Below are positions 9,500 through 19,900 of a stretch of 33,210 nt of DNA, piece by piece. The stretch comes from Bimuria novae-zelandiae CBS 107.79. Its lineage: Eukaryota; Ascomycota; Dothideomycetes; Pleosporales; Didymosphaeriaceae. Each line of letters opens with the position of its first letter. The first letter of the stretch is position 1. A model generated the notes under the pieces. That model saw only the letters and a program-made list of their open reading frames with translations, did no database searches and was not told where the DNA came from. The stretch lies in the NCBI GenBank assembly GCA_010015655.1, contig ML976692.1:653483-686692 (forward strand), given 5' to 3'. The translations under genes and the position numbers were made by a program.

Positions 9500-11070
9500 A
9501 GTTATTAATTCCGTGCTAAACGTCGCACTAATAATTACTCTACTTCCTTTTTAGAGCTACTCTCTTTCTTTATTATAATAACCTTTTGCTCTACGCTTCT
9601 TACCTTACGAACACGTTAAGCAGGCTCTTAATTAGTTTAAAAGAGAACTTCTATAAGACTTACAAAGAAATCGTTTAGATTAATTATAACTTTATAGCGT
9701 TTTAGCAGGTTAGCTTGCTTCACCTGCTTACGTAAGGAAGTAATTTCACGGTCTTACATAGTAACTATTATTAAGGTATAGTTAAACGCTGTGGTAGTAA
9801 GCCGAACGTATTATTATATAGTTAGTAAGAAGTTCTTTCTAGAAAATAGCTTTATAATATCGCTGCCGCGTTTTAGCGTCCTAATATCCATAGTAGAAGG
9901 GGGTAGTGTTGACGGCCGTTTGCGCACTACTACCTAGCGAGAACCTAAGGGCTTCCTTACGCTCTTAGGGTATAAGCCTATTGCCTTCCACCCAGATTGG
10001 ATACACTACTCTCGAAGGCCAATTTTACGTACTTTTATATAAAATTTAAGAAACTTGGCCTTCCTAAGCTTTGTTTTATCTGTCTAAGCTATATATTTAT
10101 TAATAAAGCGCCGATACGCCGCCTTTAGACTTAAGAAATAACCTAAATCTAAAGGCTAGAGTAGATGTAAAGTATAAGCAAGGAAAAAGAGTAAGTAAAT
10201 ATTATTTAAGTAATATATAGTTATAAATTTATCTAAAGTATAACTACTATAGCCGTCGACGATAAGTAACCGTGCCTTAGAGGGATTATTAGGCTTAGTC
10301 TATAGCAAAAACACCTTTTCTAGCCACTTAATAGTAATGTTATTACTTGTCTATCTATTTTGCAAAAAGGTAACATGCTAGCCTAGGTTCTAAGCCAAAA
10401 ACTCCTTCTTAAACCACTGCTCCTAGATACTCTTAGCCTTAAAGATAATAAGGGGGTCTAAAGTAACGCCGAGCGTAGAGATATACTCTACTATAGAGGT
10501 CTAAGTGCGGGTATTTATTATTTTAACTAGTATAGCGTTTAGGCTCTTCTGCGAGGAGCCTATAATAAGCCTATTAATACCCTAGCCCTCTATAATACTG
10601 CCCTTATTAGCATTATATCTGCGCTAGGGGGGAATCTAGCTTATTATTTTATATAGGTTAAATAAGTGCCTAATATTTTCTAGAGTAGCCTTATTTACGC
10701 GTTCCTAGCTAGTCTAGCAACCTAACTTTAACTTAATAGCTAGGTAGCGTTATATAAAGTAACTACTCTACTTCTTCCCTAGGTTTTTATAGTTACCCTA
10801 TTACTTAAGAATAATAATTATAATAGCCCGCACTTGCGCGTGCGTTAGCGTATAATTAAGGGCCTCTTACTAGAGAATCTATTTCTTTAGAAGCTCTTCT
10901 TAAATAGTTATAAGCTATTATATACTATTATAAGCGTACTAATAGAGTTAGGCACTATTAAAGCGGCCACGAAGAGTATTACGTAGGACCCCGTGTTAGG
11001 TAGTAGTAGTAGCTAAAGCGACCCTAGATTTAAGGTCTGTAAGCGCATTCTAGACATCTTCTTTTATATA
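9500..11070 (-). pseudogene. Pogo-type DDE transposase with RIP-type stops (element III)
   Basis: On the minus strand, one frame read through its stops gives a complete pogo/CENP-B-type transposase order. The N-terminal region begins near 11065 (LTDLKSRVALATTTT). The first catalytic block is near 10610 (RRYNANKGSIIEG). EQWFKKEFLA is near 10420. The second catalytic block, RLLIVDGYSSY, is near 10255. LDLGYFLSLKAAYRR lies near 10140. In relatives the first block is a NADEG/NMDEG-type sequence; here Asp and Glu appear as Asn and Lys, both G-to-A changes. The other two acidic residues seem kept. The C-terminal limit is not clear. It belongs to a different pogo subgroup from elements A and B. Confidence 0.85.
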
Positions 11071-11202
11071 TCTAGCTATTTAAAGGTAGCGAAAATAGTA
11101 CAAAAAATATTTTTAAAATTAGCGAAAAATTAAGTTATTTAAAGTTGATATTCGGTCGTGGTGCATGGTGGGGGGCGAGGTTGCGGGGCTGTCGGAAACT
11201 AT

Positions 11203-11230
11203 GGGGTGTCGGAAACTAGGGTGCCCGACT
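11203..11230 (-). repeat. Right terminal inverted repeat of element III
   Basis: Perfect inverted copy of the left end. TGTCGGAAACT occurs twice here (from 11190 and from 11207), again a 17-bp period. Confidence 0.92.
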
Positions 11231-11672
11231 TATAACGCGAGATCCCACCCAGAGACACGTTACCTGCTCGGGTCGCTCGCACACACTTCAATAACGTCCC
11301 GTAAACATCCTTACGGGAAACCTTTAAATTAAACGTTCGCCACATGTGGTGTTGAGAAATAAATTTGATATCGCTTGATCTCCAAAAAGAGCAACCGTAC
11401 CCACCCAGATAAGGTCAACAGAAGCCTGCGCGTGGATTTACACACCGCTCTCACCTGTCCGCTAACGACCAGCATAGGACGATGATCTAGTCTACATCAT
11501 CCTCCAACAAGCCCAGAAAATTCACAGTTCTGCGATCATAGGGAAAGGTAGCCTTCCCTAGCCTCCTAGTTAGGGACATTGTTCATCCCTCCCTGAGACG
11601 CATACCATGCGAAGAAGTGTCCGCTGCACAACAATTCTGCGTTCAAACTTGTCCATGGTAAAAATTTCTTAG

Positions 11673-11756
11673 ATGCGGAAATTACTGGTTCTGACGCTGC
11701 TTAAATCTACATCACTGTGCCTAGCTGCAAGTGCTGTTAATGGCCGGAATGTTTAA
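11673..11756 (+). CDS. Short open frame resembling a signal peptide, possible first exon
   Basis: 27 codons plus stop. The peptide starts MRKLLVLTLL and ends ASAVNGRNV: a basic start, a hydrophobic core and small residues before a likely cleavage site. On its own it is too short to be meaningful. It could be the first exon of a spliced small secreted protein, but I could not find a convincing donor-acceptor pair, and chance is a fair explanation. Confidence 0.2.
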   Translation: MRKLLVLTLLKSTSLCLAASAVNGRNV

Positions 11757-13460
11757 CACAGTGCTCAACATGGTAACGATGGCTGACATGCGACGAATGC
11801 AAACCTGAGCACGTGCATAAATGCTGCAGTATTTGTTATTAAGCACAAATCGTTGGCGGATACTTTTGAGTTTCTTCGGAAGTGTCGCCAGCCCGGACCA
11901 TAGGAACAACCCATATCAAGCAGTCAAGTAAGGGAGAAGGCACCCATGCGTCCACGGCTGGCTTTGCCAGTCCGAAATGACGCTGTTCACACCAAACCGT
12001 AGAATAGCTTCAAGGTTTTGGGCTGCTAGTGCAGCCAAATGTGTGCGCGCGGCACCGCTGCTCAAGATCCACCGACTTGTCTTCCCGGACGCATCCTTCA
12101 GGCCATCTCTTTCCAGCTATGACTTTTCCTGGCAAGATTCGGTCTACAATCTTTCACCCCAATAATACTCTTTGCGTCCAGATGTCATGCTTTCCAAGCG
12201 TCCATTTGAAAGATTGGGGTCCTTATTCACATACCCGCCACAAACCTTCCTTCGGACCAAGAGAATGTATCCCAAAGAAGTCATTGCAGTTGCATAATTA
12301 TGCATGCGGCACCGTGTACATGCCACTTCCTCTAATTTCTCATCTTGGTCAGCAAGATGTTGTAAGCGTAAGATGACCGAAAGAAGCGGTCAGATCTATA
12401 TGTCCCATTCCAGAACAGGAGCACGATCGGTCGAAGTTTCCGCGCGAGAGCCATGGCACAGAAAGGTCTCCTATTTCAAAGATGGCAAAGAAGGAAAACT
12501 CCCCAAAGGTATAGTAGAGTTTACAACTTTGTCTCTAATGAGAGATGCACTTTCCCCCCTAGCGGAATTCCGTATCCTTGGAATAAGTCAGTATACTTTC
12601 ACGTACCCGCCGAGACATCGCCCTCTTTCATTAAAACAAAATGTTTTGACAAGGATCTACGCACTACTCGCAAGTCTTCGATGCATTTGGGACATGAGAA
12701 TATGCTCCATACATTGGCTGGCCAACGGTTTCCATCAGCACGAAACATGGGTGCTCCACGAATGTCAGCAGCCCTACGAGCATCACCGCCACGTGGGTAT
12801 AACAAATTCTAGTTGTTCACCTGCATGAAGTATCACAAACATCGTTTGGTATGACGGTTCACCAGATGTACCCCGGAAAGGCGGCTATATGGCCCAGTGA
12901 TGAACGGGGTACTATGCGCACTGCACATTCTTCGAGGCTGGGCAGTCTATAAGCAGCGAGGTAACACTCCACCCGCATTTCATGCTTTGTTGGACGATCG
13001 TACGGGGAGATTACTTCACAGAATTACATTTATGTGCGTGTGTTCATGACCTTACGCCCCAAAAACATTGTAGGCAAACCCAATGCCGTAAGCTTACCTA
13101 TAGCAACCTCTGACTTAATAGCCGTATTAACGACACAGCACGACCATCACGGACACACTTTGTAACCTTATTCAGTACACATTTCAGCGTGGCAATCCAA
13201 TCGTTCGCGCATGAGGTCTACATTCAGACTCACGGGTTGCTTCACGATCATGTGGGACGCAGACTCGTCACAAGCAATGAAGGCTGTGCTTTCGATCATC
13301 ACAGCATGGCGGAAACATGAGAATACCATTGGTGTACGCAGCTTGAGTGGCTTTATGCATTCTGGAAGTTTGGGAGCATGAGCACTTCGTCAGGTAACTA
13401 TGAGGTTGCTTCCGTTCATGCGATGGAAACTTCTGAGAAGCAGCCTTGCAGGACGTAAGA

Positions 13461-13470
13461 CTATAAGTAC
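13461..13470 (+). promoter_or_regulatory. TATA-like element upstream of the secreted-protein gene
   Basis: CTATAAGTAC lies about 80 bp upstream of the ATG at 13545. Between them is a pyrimidine- and CA-rich leader typical of fungal promoters. Position and sequence fit, but no transcript evidence is available. Confidence 0.4.
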
Positions 13471-13544
13471 TGCCCTGTTTCTCGCCATTTGACAATCATC
13501 ACAACAACTCGATCACACCCAGCTTCTACAATTATATCTTCAAA

Positions 13545-14053
13545 ATGCAATTCACCATCGCTGCCTCCACTCTCTTTGCTGCCCTTGCGGCCGCCAGCCC
13601 AGCCTCTGGCCTCGAGGAGCGCCAAACTCCCGCGGTCTTCGCCACTTTCTACCGAAGCACTGGCTGCAACCACCCAGTTGATATCATTACCCCTCCATCC
13701 CCACTCCCTTTGACGCAAGATACTCTTCCATGCCACGACATCACGGTCCCGCAAACTGTCAAGTGCACCGAGTTCACCAACAGCACTTTGACCCGCCGTA
13801 GTACGTTGATTATTATATTTCCTTGATTGAGCAAAGTTAACAATTTTTCTAGTCCGTCTCTACAACCAGGTAAGTTGATCAAAACTGTCTTGTTTGATCC
13901 AAATTAATTGTTACCCTTCAGCCGGGCTGCCCGGAGAGGGGCACCAACGTCAACTTCGTCACCTTCGACCCCGCGAATCCCAACAACAACAAGTTGAACC
14001 TGCCGACTGTCAGGAGCTACCGTTTCCTTGCGCCAGGCGAGAGCAAGGTTTAG
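13545..14053 (+). CDS. Small secreted cysteine-containing protein, candidate effector (three exons)
   Basis: Exons 13545-13800, 13853-13869 and 13922-14053 give 134 residues. Introns 13801-13852 (GTACGT to CTAG) and 13870-13921 (GTAAGT to TCAG) are each 52 bp, and joining keeps one frame to TAG at 14051. The start context is CAAAATGC. The N-terminus MQFTIAASTLFAALAAAS is a clear signal peptide, with cleavage near residue 18-22. The mature part has four Cys (residues 41, 63, 74 and 94), enough for two disulfides, with STGCNHPVD and LYNQPGCP around the first and last. The middle exon is only 17 bp. I recognise no named family. Size, secretion and Cys content are those of fungal small secreted proteins. 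The coding sequence shows no RIP stops. Confidence 0.82.
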
Positions 14054-14162
14054 GCCCGACGAAGAATATGATGGCGATAGGTGTGATCATGGGACGCTGT
14101 GATCACTGGAATTTCTTTGATGTTATCGTACACTCCTTAAGCTAGATAACCGCTTCAGTAGC

Positions 14163-14168
14163 AATAAA
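14163..14168 (+). terminator. AATAAA-type polyadenylation signal
   Basis: AATAAA sits about 110 bp after the stop of the secreted-protein gene at 13545-14053, a plausible distance for its 3' end. Confidence 0.4.
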
Positions 14169-14583
14169 TCCTGTCGGATAGAGCATATTGTTTACCTTCC
14201 ATCATCCTGCATCCGTGCTTACTCTGCACTTGCACGCCGGGTACGGGAGTATTAGACATTCGAGGCATGTTTGTGAAGGTGTTATATTCTTGATGTAATC
14301 ACTTCCAATGACCCCCCACTACACTGATCTTTCCAGCCATTTTTTAGCCAAATTTCGTACCATGCCATTGACCGCGCTCCCGGGGCTCAAATTGAATACT
14401 TTCATGTCTCCTGGTGCGGTGCAGCTTAAAGTCCGTGAGAATTCCACGTCATAATATCCTAAAAATTTCAATGACATAAGCATCGGTGGAACTATCGTAT
14501 TAATTATTCCACAGTAACTTAAACGGCATATTTTCATACATGTCCGCGAACATGGTTGACCAATGTATGGGAGTTCCATTCCT
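14169..14583. other. Intergenic spacer between two convergent secreted-protein genes
   Basis: About 400 bp with no supported gene. It must hold the 3' ends of both the plus-strand gene to its left and the minus-strand gene to its right. The frame at 14615-14319 (minus) has no motif. Confidence 0.45.
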
Positions 14584-14991
14584 TCAAGAGGTTGAATCAA
14601 CCTCCTCCTCGTCATACTTCTTCGTCCACATCATAGCCAGCGGATCGCCTCCTACGGCATGAGTTCCAAAGTATTGGGATGGCGAGGAAGTACCCTCGCC
14701 GTTGGCTTTGCTCTCCCTTCGATCGGATGCATTGTCCGTTGCCTTGGGCGTCAGCGAATCCGCAAGGTCGACCAGTCGCGCGTCAAGGCCAGGATCATCG
14801 ATTTCCGTAACAGTCATGGCAAGTGGGCCGTCGCGTTTTGCGTCAACTGCTAGCTTGTTATTTGCTCCCGTCGCAGTCTTATAGAACACTAGATCGCCGG
14901 GTAGCAAGGTGTCTCTTTCTGGAACAGGCGCGCCTTGGAAAAGAGTCGCAAATTGTATCGTGAAAAGCGCGGTTATGAATGCGGTGCTCAT
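14584..14991 (-). CDS. Secreted protein without cysteine, 135 residues
   Basis: Single minus-strand exon from ATG at 14991 to TGA at 14584. MSTAFITALFTIQFATLFQG is a signal peptide, and cleavage before APVPERD is likely. The mature part is acidic and hydrophilic with no Cys. Dibasic sites stand at residues 52-53 (KR), 91-92 (RR) and 124-125 (KK). The motif PLAM occurs twice (residues 56-59 and 117-120), each after an Asp/Gly pair. I recognise no family. A TATA box lies at a suitable distance upstream. The neighbouring UstYa-like gene starts 516 bp away in the opposite direction, so the two may share a promoter region. It could be an effector, or a precursor peptide processed by a Kex2-like protease. 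The precursor idea is inference only. Confidence 0.7.
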   Translation of the reverse strand: MSTAFITALFTIQFATLFQGAPVPERDTLLPGDLVFYKTATGANNKLAVDAKRDGPLAMTVTEIDDPGLDARLVDLADSLTPKATDNASDRRESKANGEGTSSPSQYFGTHAVGGDPLAMMWTKKYDEEEVDSTS

Positions 14992-15106
14992 CGTTTCGAC
15001 GTGGAGTGTTGGCGTCGGGAGTTCAGAGGATGAGGTGGTAAAAAGCGATGAATGATGTCCTTCCTGCAGCTATTCGACGCAGGAGCTTCAAGAATTAGAG
15101 ACGGCG

Positions 15107-15114
15107 TATTTATA
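15107..15114 (-). promoter_or_regulatory. TATA box for the minus-strand secreted-protein gene
   Basis: On the minus strand the sequence reads GGGTATAAATACG, a near-consensus TATA box about 115-125 bp upstream of the ATG at 14991. Confidence 0.55.
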
Positions 15115-15507
15115 CCCTACTAGATCGGACAACCCTGCACCTCTTCGATGTGGTAATTCAACTCCTCACTCCAAATGCCGCTAGAGGCCTTTCTGTCGTT
15201 TTGCACTTGGCTCGATTGGGAAAGTCTCAGAGCATGATCTGACATGCATAGAATCTCAATGGCATTGACAGGGGTTTGTATAGACTGGTCATTGGGGCAG
15301 CCTATCAAATTCCAAGATACCGTGAGTTGTGGCCCCCATCAACTGCTACTCCCAGTTTAGGCCATTCAGACTGGACTGCAGTGTTTGCGGCTGAACGATA
15401 TACGAACAGACTTCAGTCATTAGGCCCTATTTTTCACATGAAAAAGTTTTCCAGACTCTATCATTCACTACAACTACCAGAAGCTCGAGCCGTCAAGAAC
15501 AATCCCG

Positions 15508-16457
15508 ATGTCCGCGTCCAAGAAGTTACGAGGCTCGATAGGCGACCTCGTTGCATACTTGCCATTAGTAGAGGAAAGTAAGGCTGCTTGTCGATGTCCT
15601 CAGGAGAGATGTTTTGTACTGTGTGTAGTCTTTGAGGCTGTTGTTCTCCTCGGTCTCTTTGCTGCATATACTGGACTCGTTTTAAGGTCGCTACTATGCT
15701 CAGGCGACATTGAGGTACTTGATTGTAAGCCTACCCGTCGGTGCTAATCGCAGCCTTACAAAATTCAAGGCTTCTCCAGCACCAATCAACTAGCTAAAAC
15801 CTCTAGCAGTTACTGGTCTTGCGGTTTACAATAAAACCGAATTTTTCACTAAGAATGACGACATGATGCTTAGATCCGCAGAGGCGGAGAAGTTCTGGAT
15901 GGACATGCTACGTAGTAAGCGTTTTAAGCATTTCTATAGGCATTGAGCAATGCACTGACAGTGACGGACGGCCAATAGCTGACGGTGTTGTTTCTGTTCC
16001 CACGAAATGGGCGCTCGATCTGGGCTACGCGAAGTCGCTCGAGAATCCCGATCGGCCTGGCTATAGTGTCTACCAAGTGGACATGTACCACTCATTACAC
16101 TGTCCAGTACGTACTAGTGCACTAGTAGGGCTCTTTCTGGAGAGAGTCCACCGCCATCTTCTACATGCCCTTAGTAGTCGTCTATTCAAGCTCAGGCTAA
16201 CACATACGTAGCATCACATCCGCATGCGCCTCGTATCCAAAATGCCTCGCGATGACAAGCACACGCTACACTGCATCAATTACATCCGCCAGCAGATAAT
16301 GTGTCATTCAGACACGACACTGGGCGGTACCGATGACGTGCACTACTCTCTCAACAAAGGCCACCAATGCAGAGACTACGAGGCTGTCGTGCGCTGGACC
16401 AAAAACCACGAATGGACTGGCCATGAAAAGTGGATCGAGAAGATGTATGGGCTGTAA
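15508..16457 (+). CDS. UstYa-like (DUF3328) protein, four exons
   Basis: Proposed exons 15508-15724, 15807-15914, 15979-16106 and 16212-16457 give about 232 residues. The introns start GTAAGC, GTAAGC and GTACGT and end in AG; the second has CTGAC as branch site. Intron 1 may instead end at 15809. The N-terminus has a short cytosolic part and one membrane helix (VLCVVFEAVVLLGLFAAY). The lumenal part carries the two family-defining HxxHC motifs, HSLHC (exon 3) and HTLHC (exon 4), then QQIMCHSDTTL and HQCRDYEAV. UstYa proteins act in fungal secondary metabolism, notably oxidative cyclisation of ribosomal peptides such as ustiloxins, and also in other mycotoxin pathways. Both HxxHC motifs are intact and the spliced frame has no stops, so the gene looks functional. 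It is divergent from the secreted-protein gene at 14991-14584. A copia element begins 217 bp downstream. Confidence 0.85.
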
Positions 16458-16674
16458 GCCTGTGCAGGCTCCCAGGCAATGCGAAAGTTGTTTTCGTCCG
16501 GCCACCACTGAACGCCTGGTTTCTTCTCAAAAGGGACTAGCGGGCGCTAGACTACTTTCGGGTTAGCGCTCTCTGACGTTGCCGCTCTGCCCCTCCATGC
16601 CTAACGCGGTTCGATTACCTGTATCTCTCCACCTATTTATAAGAGTTACAATTTGGCTTCATCAATAGCTAATT

Positions 16675-16889
16675 TGTCGCAGTGAGCAGAGCGCTGAGCG
16701 GACAGTACGCAGTGGAAAAGATTGCAGGATTGAACTGAGGTTGTACTATCTAGGAGCTACAGAAGGTATATGTGCGCGGGCACAAACAACGCTAGTCCTA
16801 GACAGGTATACCACTCTCAGAAAGGTGAGTAGCAACCAAGCGAGGGTAGGAGTACCCATCTCATAGGGTAAGAGCCATAAACCGTGACA
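16675..16889 (-). repeat. Left LTR of the copia element (its 3' LTR)
   Basis: 215 bp starting TGTCGCAGTG and ending CCGTGACA. I see one difference from the right LTR: CTCTCAG here against CTCTTAG there. Confidence 0.95.
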
Positions 16890-16900
16890 CACCCCCCAGC
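16890..16900 (-). other. Polypurine tract of the copia element
   Basis: On the minus strand, GCTGGGGGGTG directly precedes the 3' LTR, the position where plus-strand DNA synthesis is primed. Confidence 0.7.
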
Positions 16901-16989
16901 TAGCATGGACGCCCAGGCAGGGAGTTAATAACAGCTAATTAGTATTAGTGTATATAGATACTATTAAGATCGTTGCTATTAGTTTAACG

Positions 16990-19900
16990 TAGGCCTATTA
17001 GGCGCTTAGTAATATTAATAAGGCTAATTTAGTAGACGAAGTCTGTAAACTTCTACTTAGGTAGAATCTCTATAAGTCCATTAGCAGGCATATAGTTAGT
17101 AAGGACTTATTTAATGTTAATATAAAAAGCTTTAACTCTCTATTAAATCTAGAGCTAGTAAATATTAATATATTTAACCTTCGTATAAAGCTTGTCTTAT
17201 TATTTAGTAATAATACCGACGGTTTACTGATTATCACACTAGATAGTAGGTGTATAATTAAGAGTAAGGTTAATACTAAAGAAGAATCGCATCTATTCTT
17301 CTATCTATAAGCTAGTAAGTAATAGAGCTAATAATTTAGATTTTATAGTTAATTTTATAACTATGCGTTGTACTATTAACTTTTAGTTAATTATTAGTCT
17401 ACTAAACTTAAAAGTATAGCTTTAAGAGCTTTAGTAAGTTTTAGGCTCGTTAGCGTATAAGGCGTTAGAAGATTTAAAAAAGAGAGGATTATAGTACGTT
17501 AGATTATTAAATAGATACTTAGCTATGTCCTGTACGCTAGTAAAGGCTTTAAAAGCAAGAGCTTTTATGCTAAGTAGGTAGCGCTAGGTCTTATAAATCT
17601 TTAAAACATAAAACTATCCTAGATTAGTAAGGTAGTAGGCAAAGATAACGTGCGTTTAGGCAATATTAGGTCTACTCTAAATAGTAATATATATGAGAGA
17701 GCTAACTAGTTATTAATAAAGCTTTATTCGCGATAAATTAAGTTTTTTAGTAGACTATAGTAGCTAGTCCTCTACTAGTAGAATATTTAGAGCTTTACCT
17801 ATAGCTTTAATACTAAATTAAGCGTACACTTTATTAATAAACGCGTCCTAGACTAGCTACGTCTTATATAGGGCTTAATTGCGTATAATATAGATTTTAA
17901 GAAACTAGGTAAGGTCTCTTATAGCTTTAATATTGTATAGGTCCACTAGATCCTTCTTAAAAGATCTGTGGTAATAGACATTAGACTAATAATATGCTAT
18001 AATATTATTATTAATATAGATAAATAGGATAAGCTAGCGGCTCGTGTATAAGTAGGGAAAGCCTTTAATCGGCTTTAGGCCTAGCTTAACAAGTTGTCTA
18101 CGTAGTTTGTTGTACTATAGGATTAGTGACTTCTTTAGGCCGTACAGGGCGCGGAGTACTAGCATAATCTTGCCTTTAGTGTGGCGAAACGCCTTAGGTA
18201 TTTTAACGTATAGTTTTTAATTAATCTTAGCGTTTAGGAAGGTAGTAGGGACGTTATACTACTTTAGTTTTAGACTAAAGTAATTAGCGATTATAATAAG
18301 AGCGCGAAAGTTATAAATTACGAGTATAGTAGTATATATATTATTAAATAGAGCTTAAAGATCTTCTTAAATAATAAGTTAAGCTTTAAACTATAAGAGG
18401 TATCCTTCTTTATTAATCTTATACGTAAATATCTATATTAATAGTAGCACTTTATTATCTATAGTAGCCTTTATTTTATTAGTTTGTCTAAAGACTTCTT
18501 TAGCTCGTAGAGCTTGCTATTTAATCTCTATTACGCGTCGAAATTAACTGCTAAATATATATATTTCTAGCTACTTTATTACCTTTAGTAGGGGTAGTAG
18601 CTGCGACTAATAGATTCTTAGTATTTTATCTATAGTAGGTATAGAGCAAATCTTAGTTAAAAATACATAGAAATAGTTTATACAAGGTGTAGCTCTTAGT
18701 GCTATAGCATATATATAAATTATAAAGTTATTAAGATCTTTCTACTTTTAATTACGTTTGCTAATAATAATTAAGCTTATATCTATTAGGTTTAGATTAA
18801 CGTCTTATAGAGCTCTTTCGTCGCGTTATCGATAGCCCTTAGGTACTTTATTACTTTTAGGAGTGTAAGTATAATCGCTTGTAATAGTAGATATTATAGG
18901 TCTAGGAGTAGGCTACTATTACTATTACTATATTAATTTAAATGCGTTATTTATTTATTTACCTTCTACCTAAGAGCCTGCAGCTCTCGAAGCTAAGGTT
19001 ATAGGTGTCTTTACTAGGCAGCGACGTTAATAAGTAGTTAATAAATTTTTAATACTAATATTATTATACTAATATTCTTCCAAATATTTAAGAAGTTTAA
19101 TTACTTTTTTAAGTACTAATCCTAACGCGTACCTATTTATCCTATTAAAGAAGAGTATAGGCTTAAATACAACGTTATAGGTAATAATAATAGTATCTTT
19201 TATAGGTAGCAAATATAGAAGATATTAGTACCTTAGTAACTAATAAGGTAGCTAATTAGAGTGCGTAATTTAAGCTTATTAGTAGCTCTTAGATTATAGT
19301 TATAAACGTAGGCGCGATAGCTAATAGGCCTTATATAAGTAATAAGTGGCTTTCGTCCCTATATAACCTCGTACGGTGTCTTCCATCCTAGTACTTTAGT
19401 AGGTGTGCGATTAAGGATATACGCGGCGGTGCGATACATCTTATGTAATAGACTCTTTGGTAGATTAGCGTATATGCGTATAGCGCGAGCTTGCTGCGTT
19501 AGTACTCTACTAGCGCGTTTAATAAGTCTATTTAGTTTTTTTATACTAGGTAGTGCTAGCTTATATAGTATACCTAGCTCTTCTATTATGCTAATAAGGT
19601 TATTTCTAAATCCTTTTTTATTATTACATTAAATAGCGACTACGTTAGCGTTATACACGCACTAAATCCTTTATATTAAAGATATTAACTAATATATAAA
19701 AGTTAACTTATCCTTACGGCGTATTGTGATAATCTTATACTACTTTAAGTATTTGTCTATAAAGTGTAAGGTGTACTTACTACTATTAATACACTCTTCT
19801 CCTACAGGAATAATATAGATTAAATCTATTATAATTTAATAGAATAATTATTGTGCGCGGCTCTTAGCTAGGCGTTTTAAAATAATATAAGTCATTTAAG

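Larger units (their letters stand above)
9304..11230 (-). mobile_element. Element III: pogo-type DNA transposon, RIP-degraded body with intact ends
   Basis: 1927 bp, bounded by 28-bp perfect inverted repeats and by TATA on both sides (9300-9303 and 11231-11234). The true duplication may be TA, giving a terminus starting TAAGTCGGG, so the boundary is uncertain by 2 bp. The transposase reads on the minus strand. Roughly 100 bp at each end have normal GC and many CpA sites, while the interior is RIPed. Confidence 0.9.
11235..13544. other. Unique DNA upstream of the secreted-protein gene, no confident gene
   Basis: About 2.3 kb of normal composition. Overlapping frames at 11977-12165, 12029-12376, 12304-12828 and 12453-12812 (plus) and several on the minus strand have no recognisable motif and shadow each other. 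The only item I single out is a signal-peptide-like short frame at 11673-11756. The last 100 bp contain the likely promoter of the gene at 13545. Confidence 0.45.

Noticed and set aside
12304..12828. 174-residue plus-strand open frame, the longest in the gene island
   Set aside because: It overlaps another open frame at 12453-12812 and a minus-strand one, and has no domain, signal peptide or convincing composition. Possibly chance.
13461..13754. Minus-strand open frame of 97 residues
   Set aside because: Antisense shadow of the secreted-protein gene and its leader.
15276..15581. Plus-strand open frame overlapping the start of the UstYa-like gene
   Set aside because: It is in another frame than the membrane helix and HxxHC exons and has no motif. 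The ATG at 15508 explains the gene better.
15915..15939. A 25-bp intron in the UstYa-like gene (GTAAGC to TATAG)
   Set aside because: It keeps a frame but is too short for spliceosomal removal. The 64-bp intron 15915-15978 with a CTGAC branch site keeps the frame and better matches family layout.
16308..16508. Minus-strand open frame of 66 residues
   Set aside because: Antisense shadow of the last UstYa-like exon with its HTLHC and QCRDYEAV motifs.
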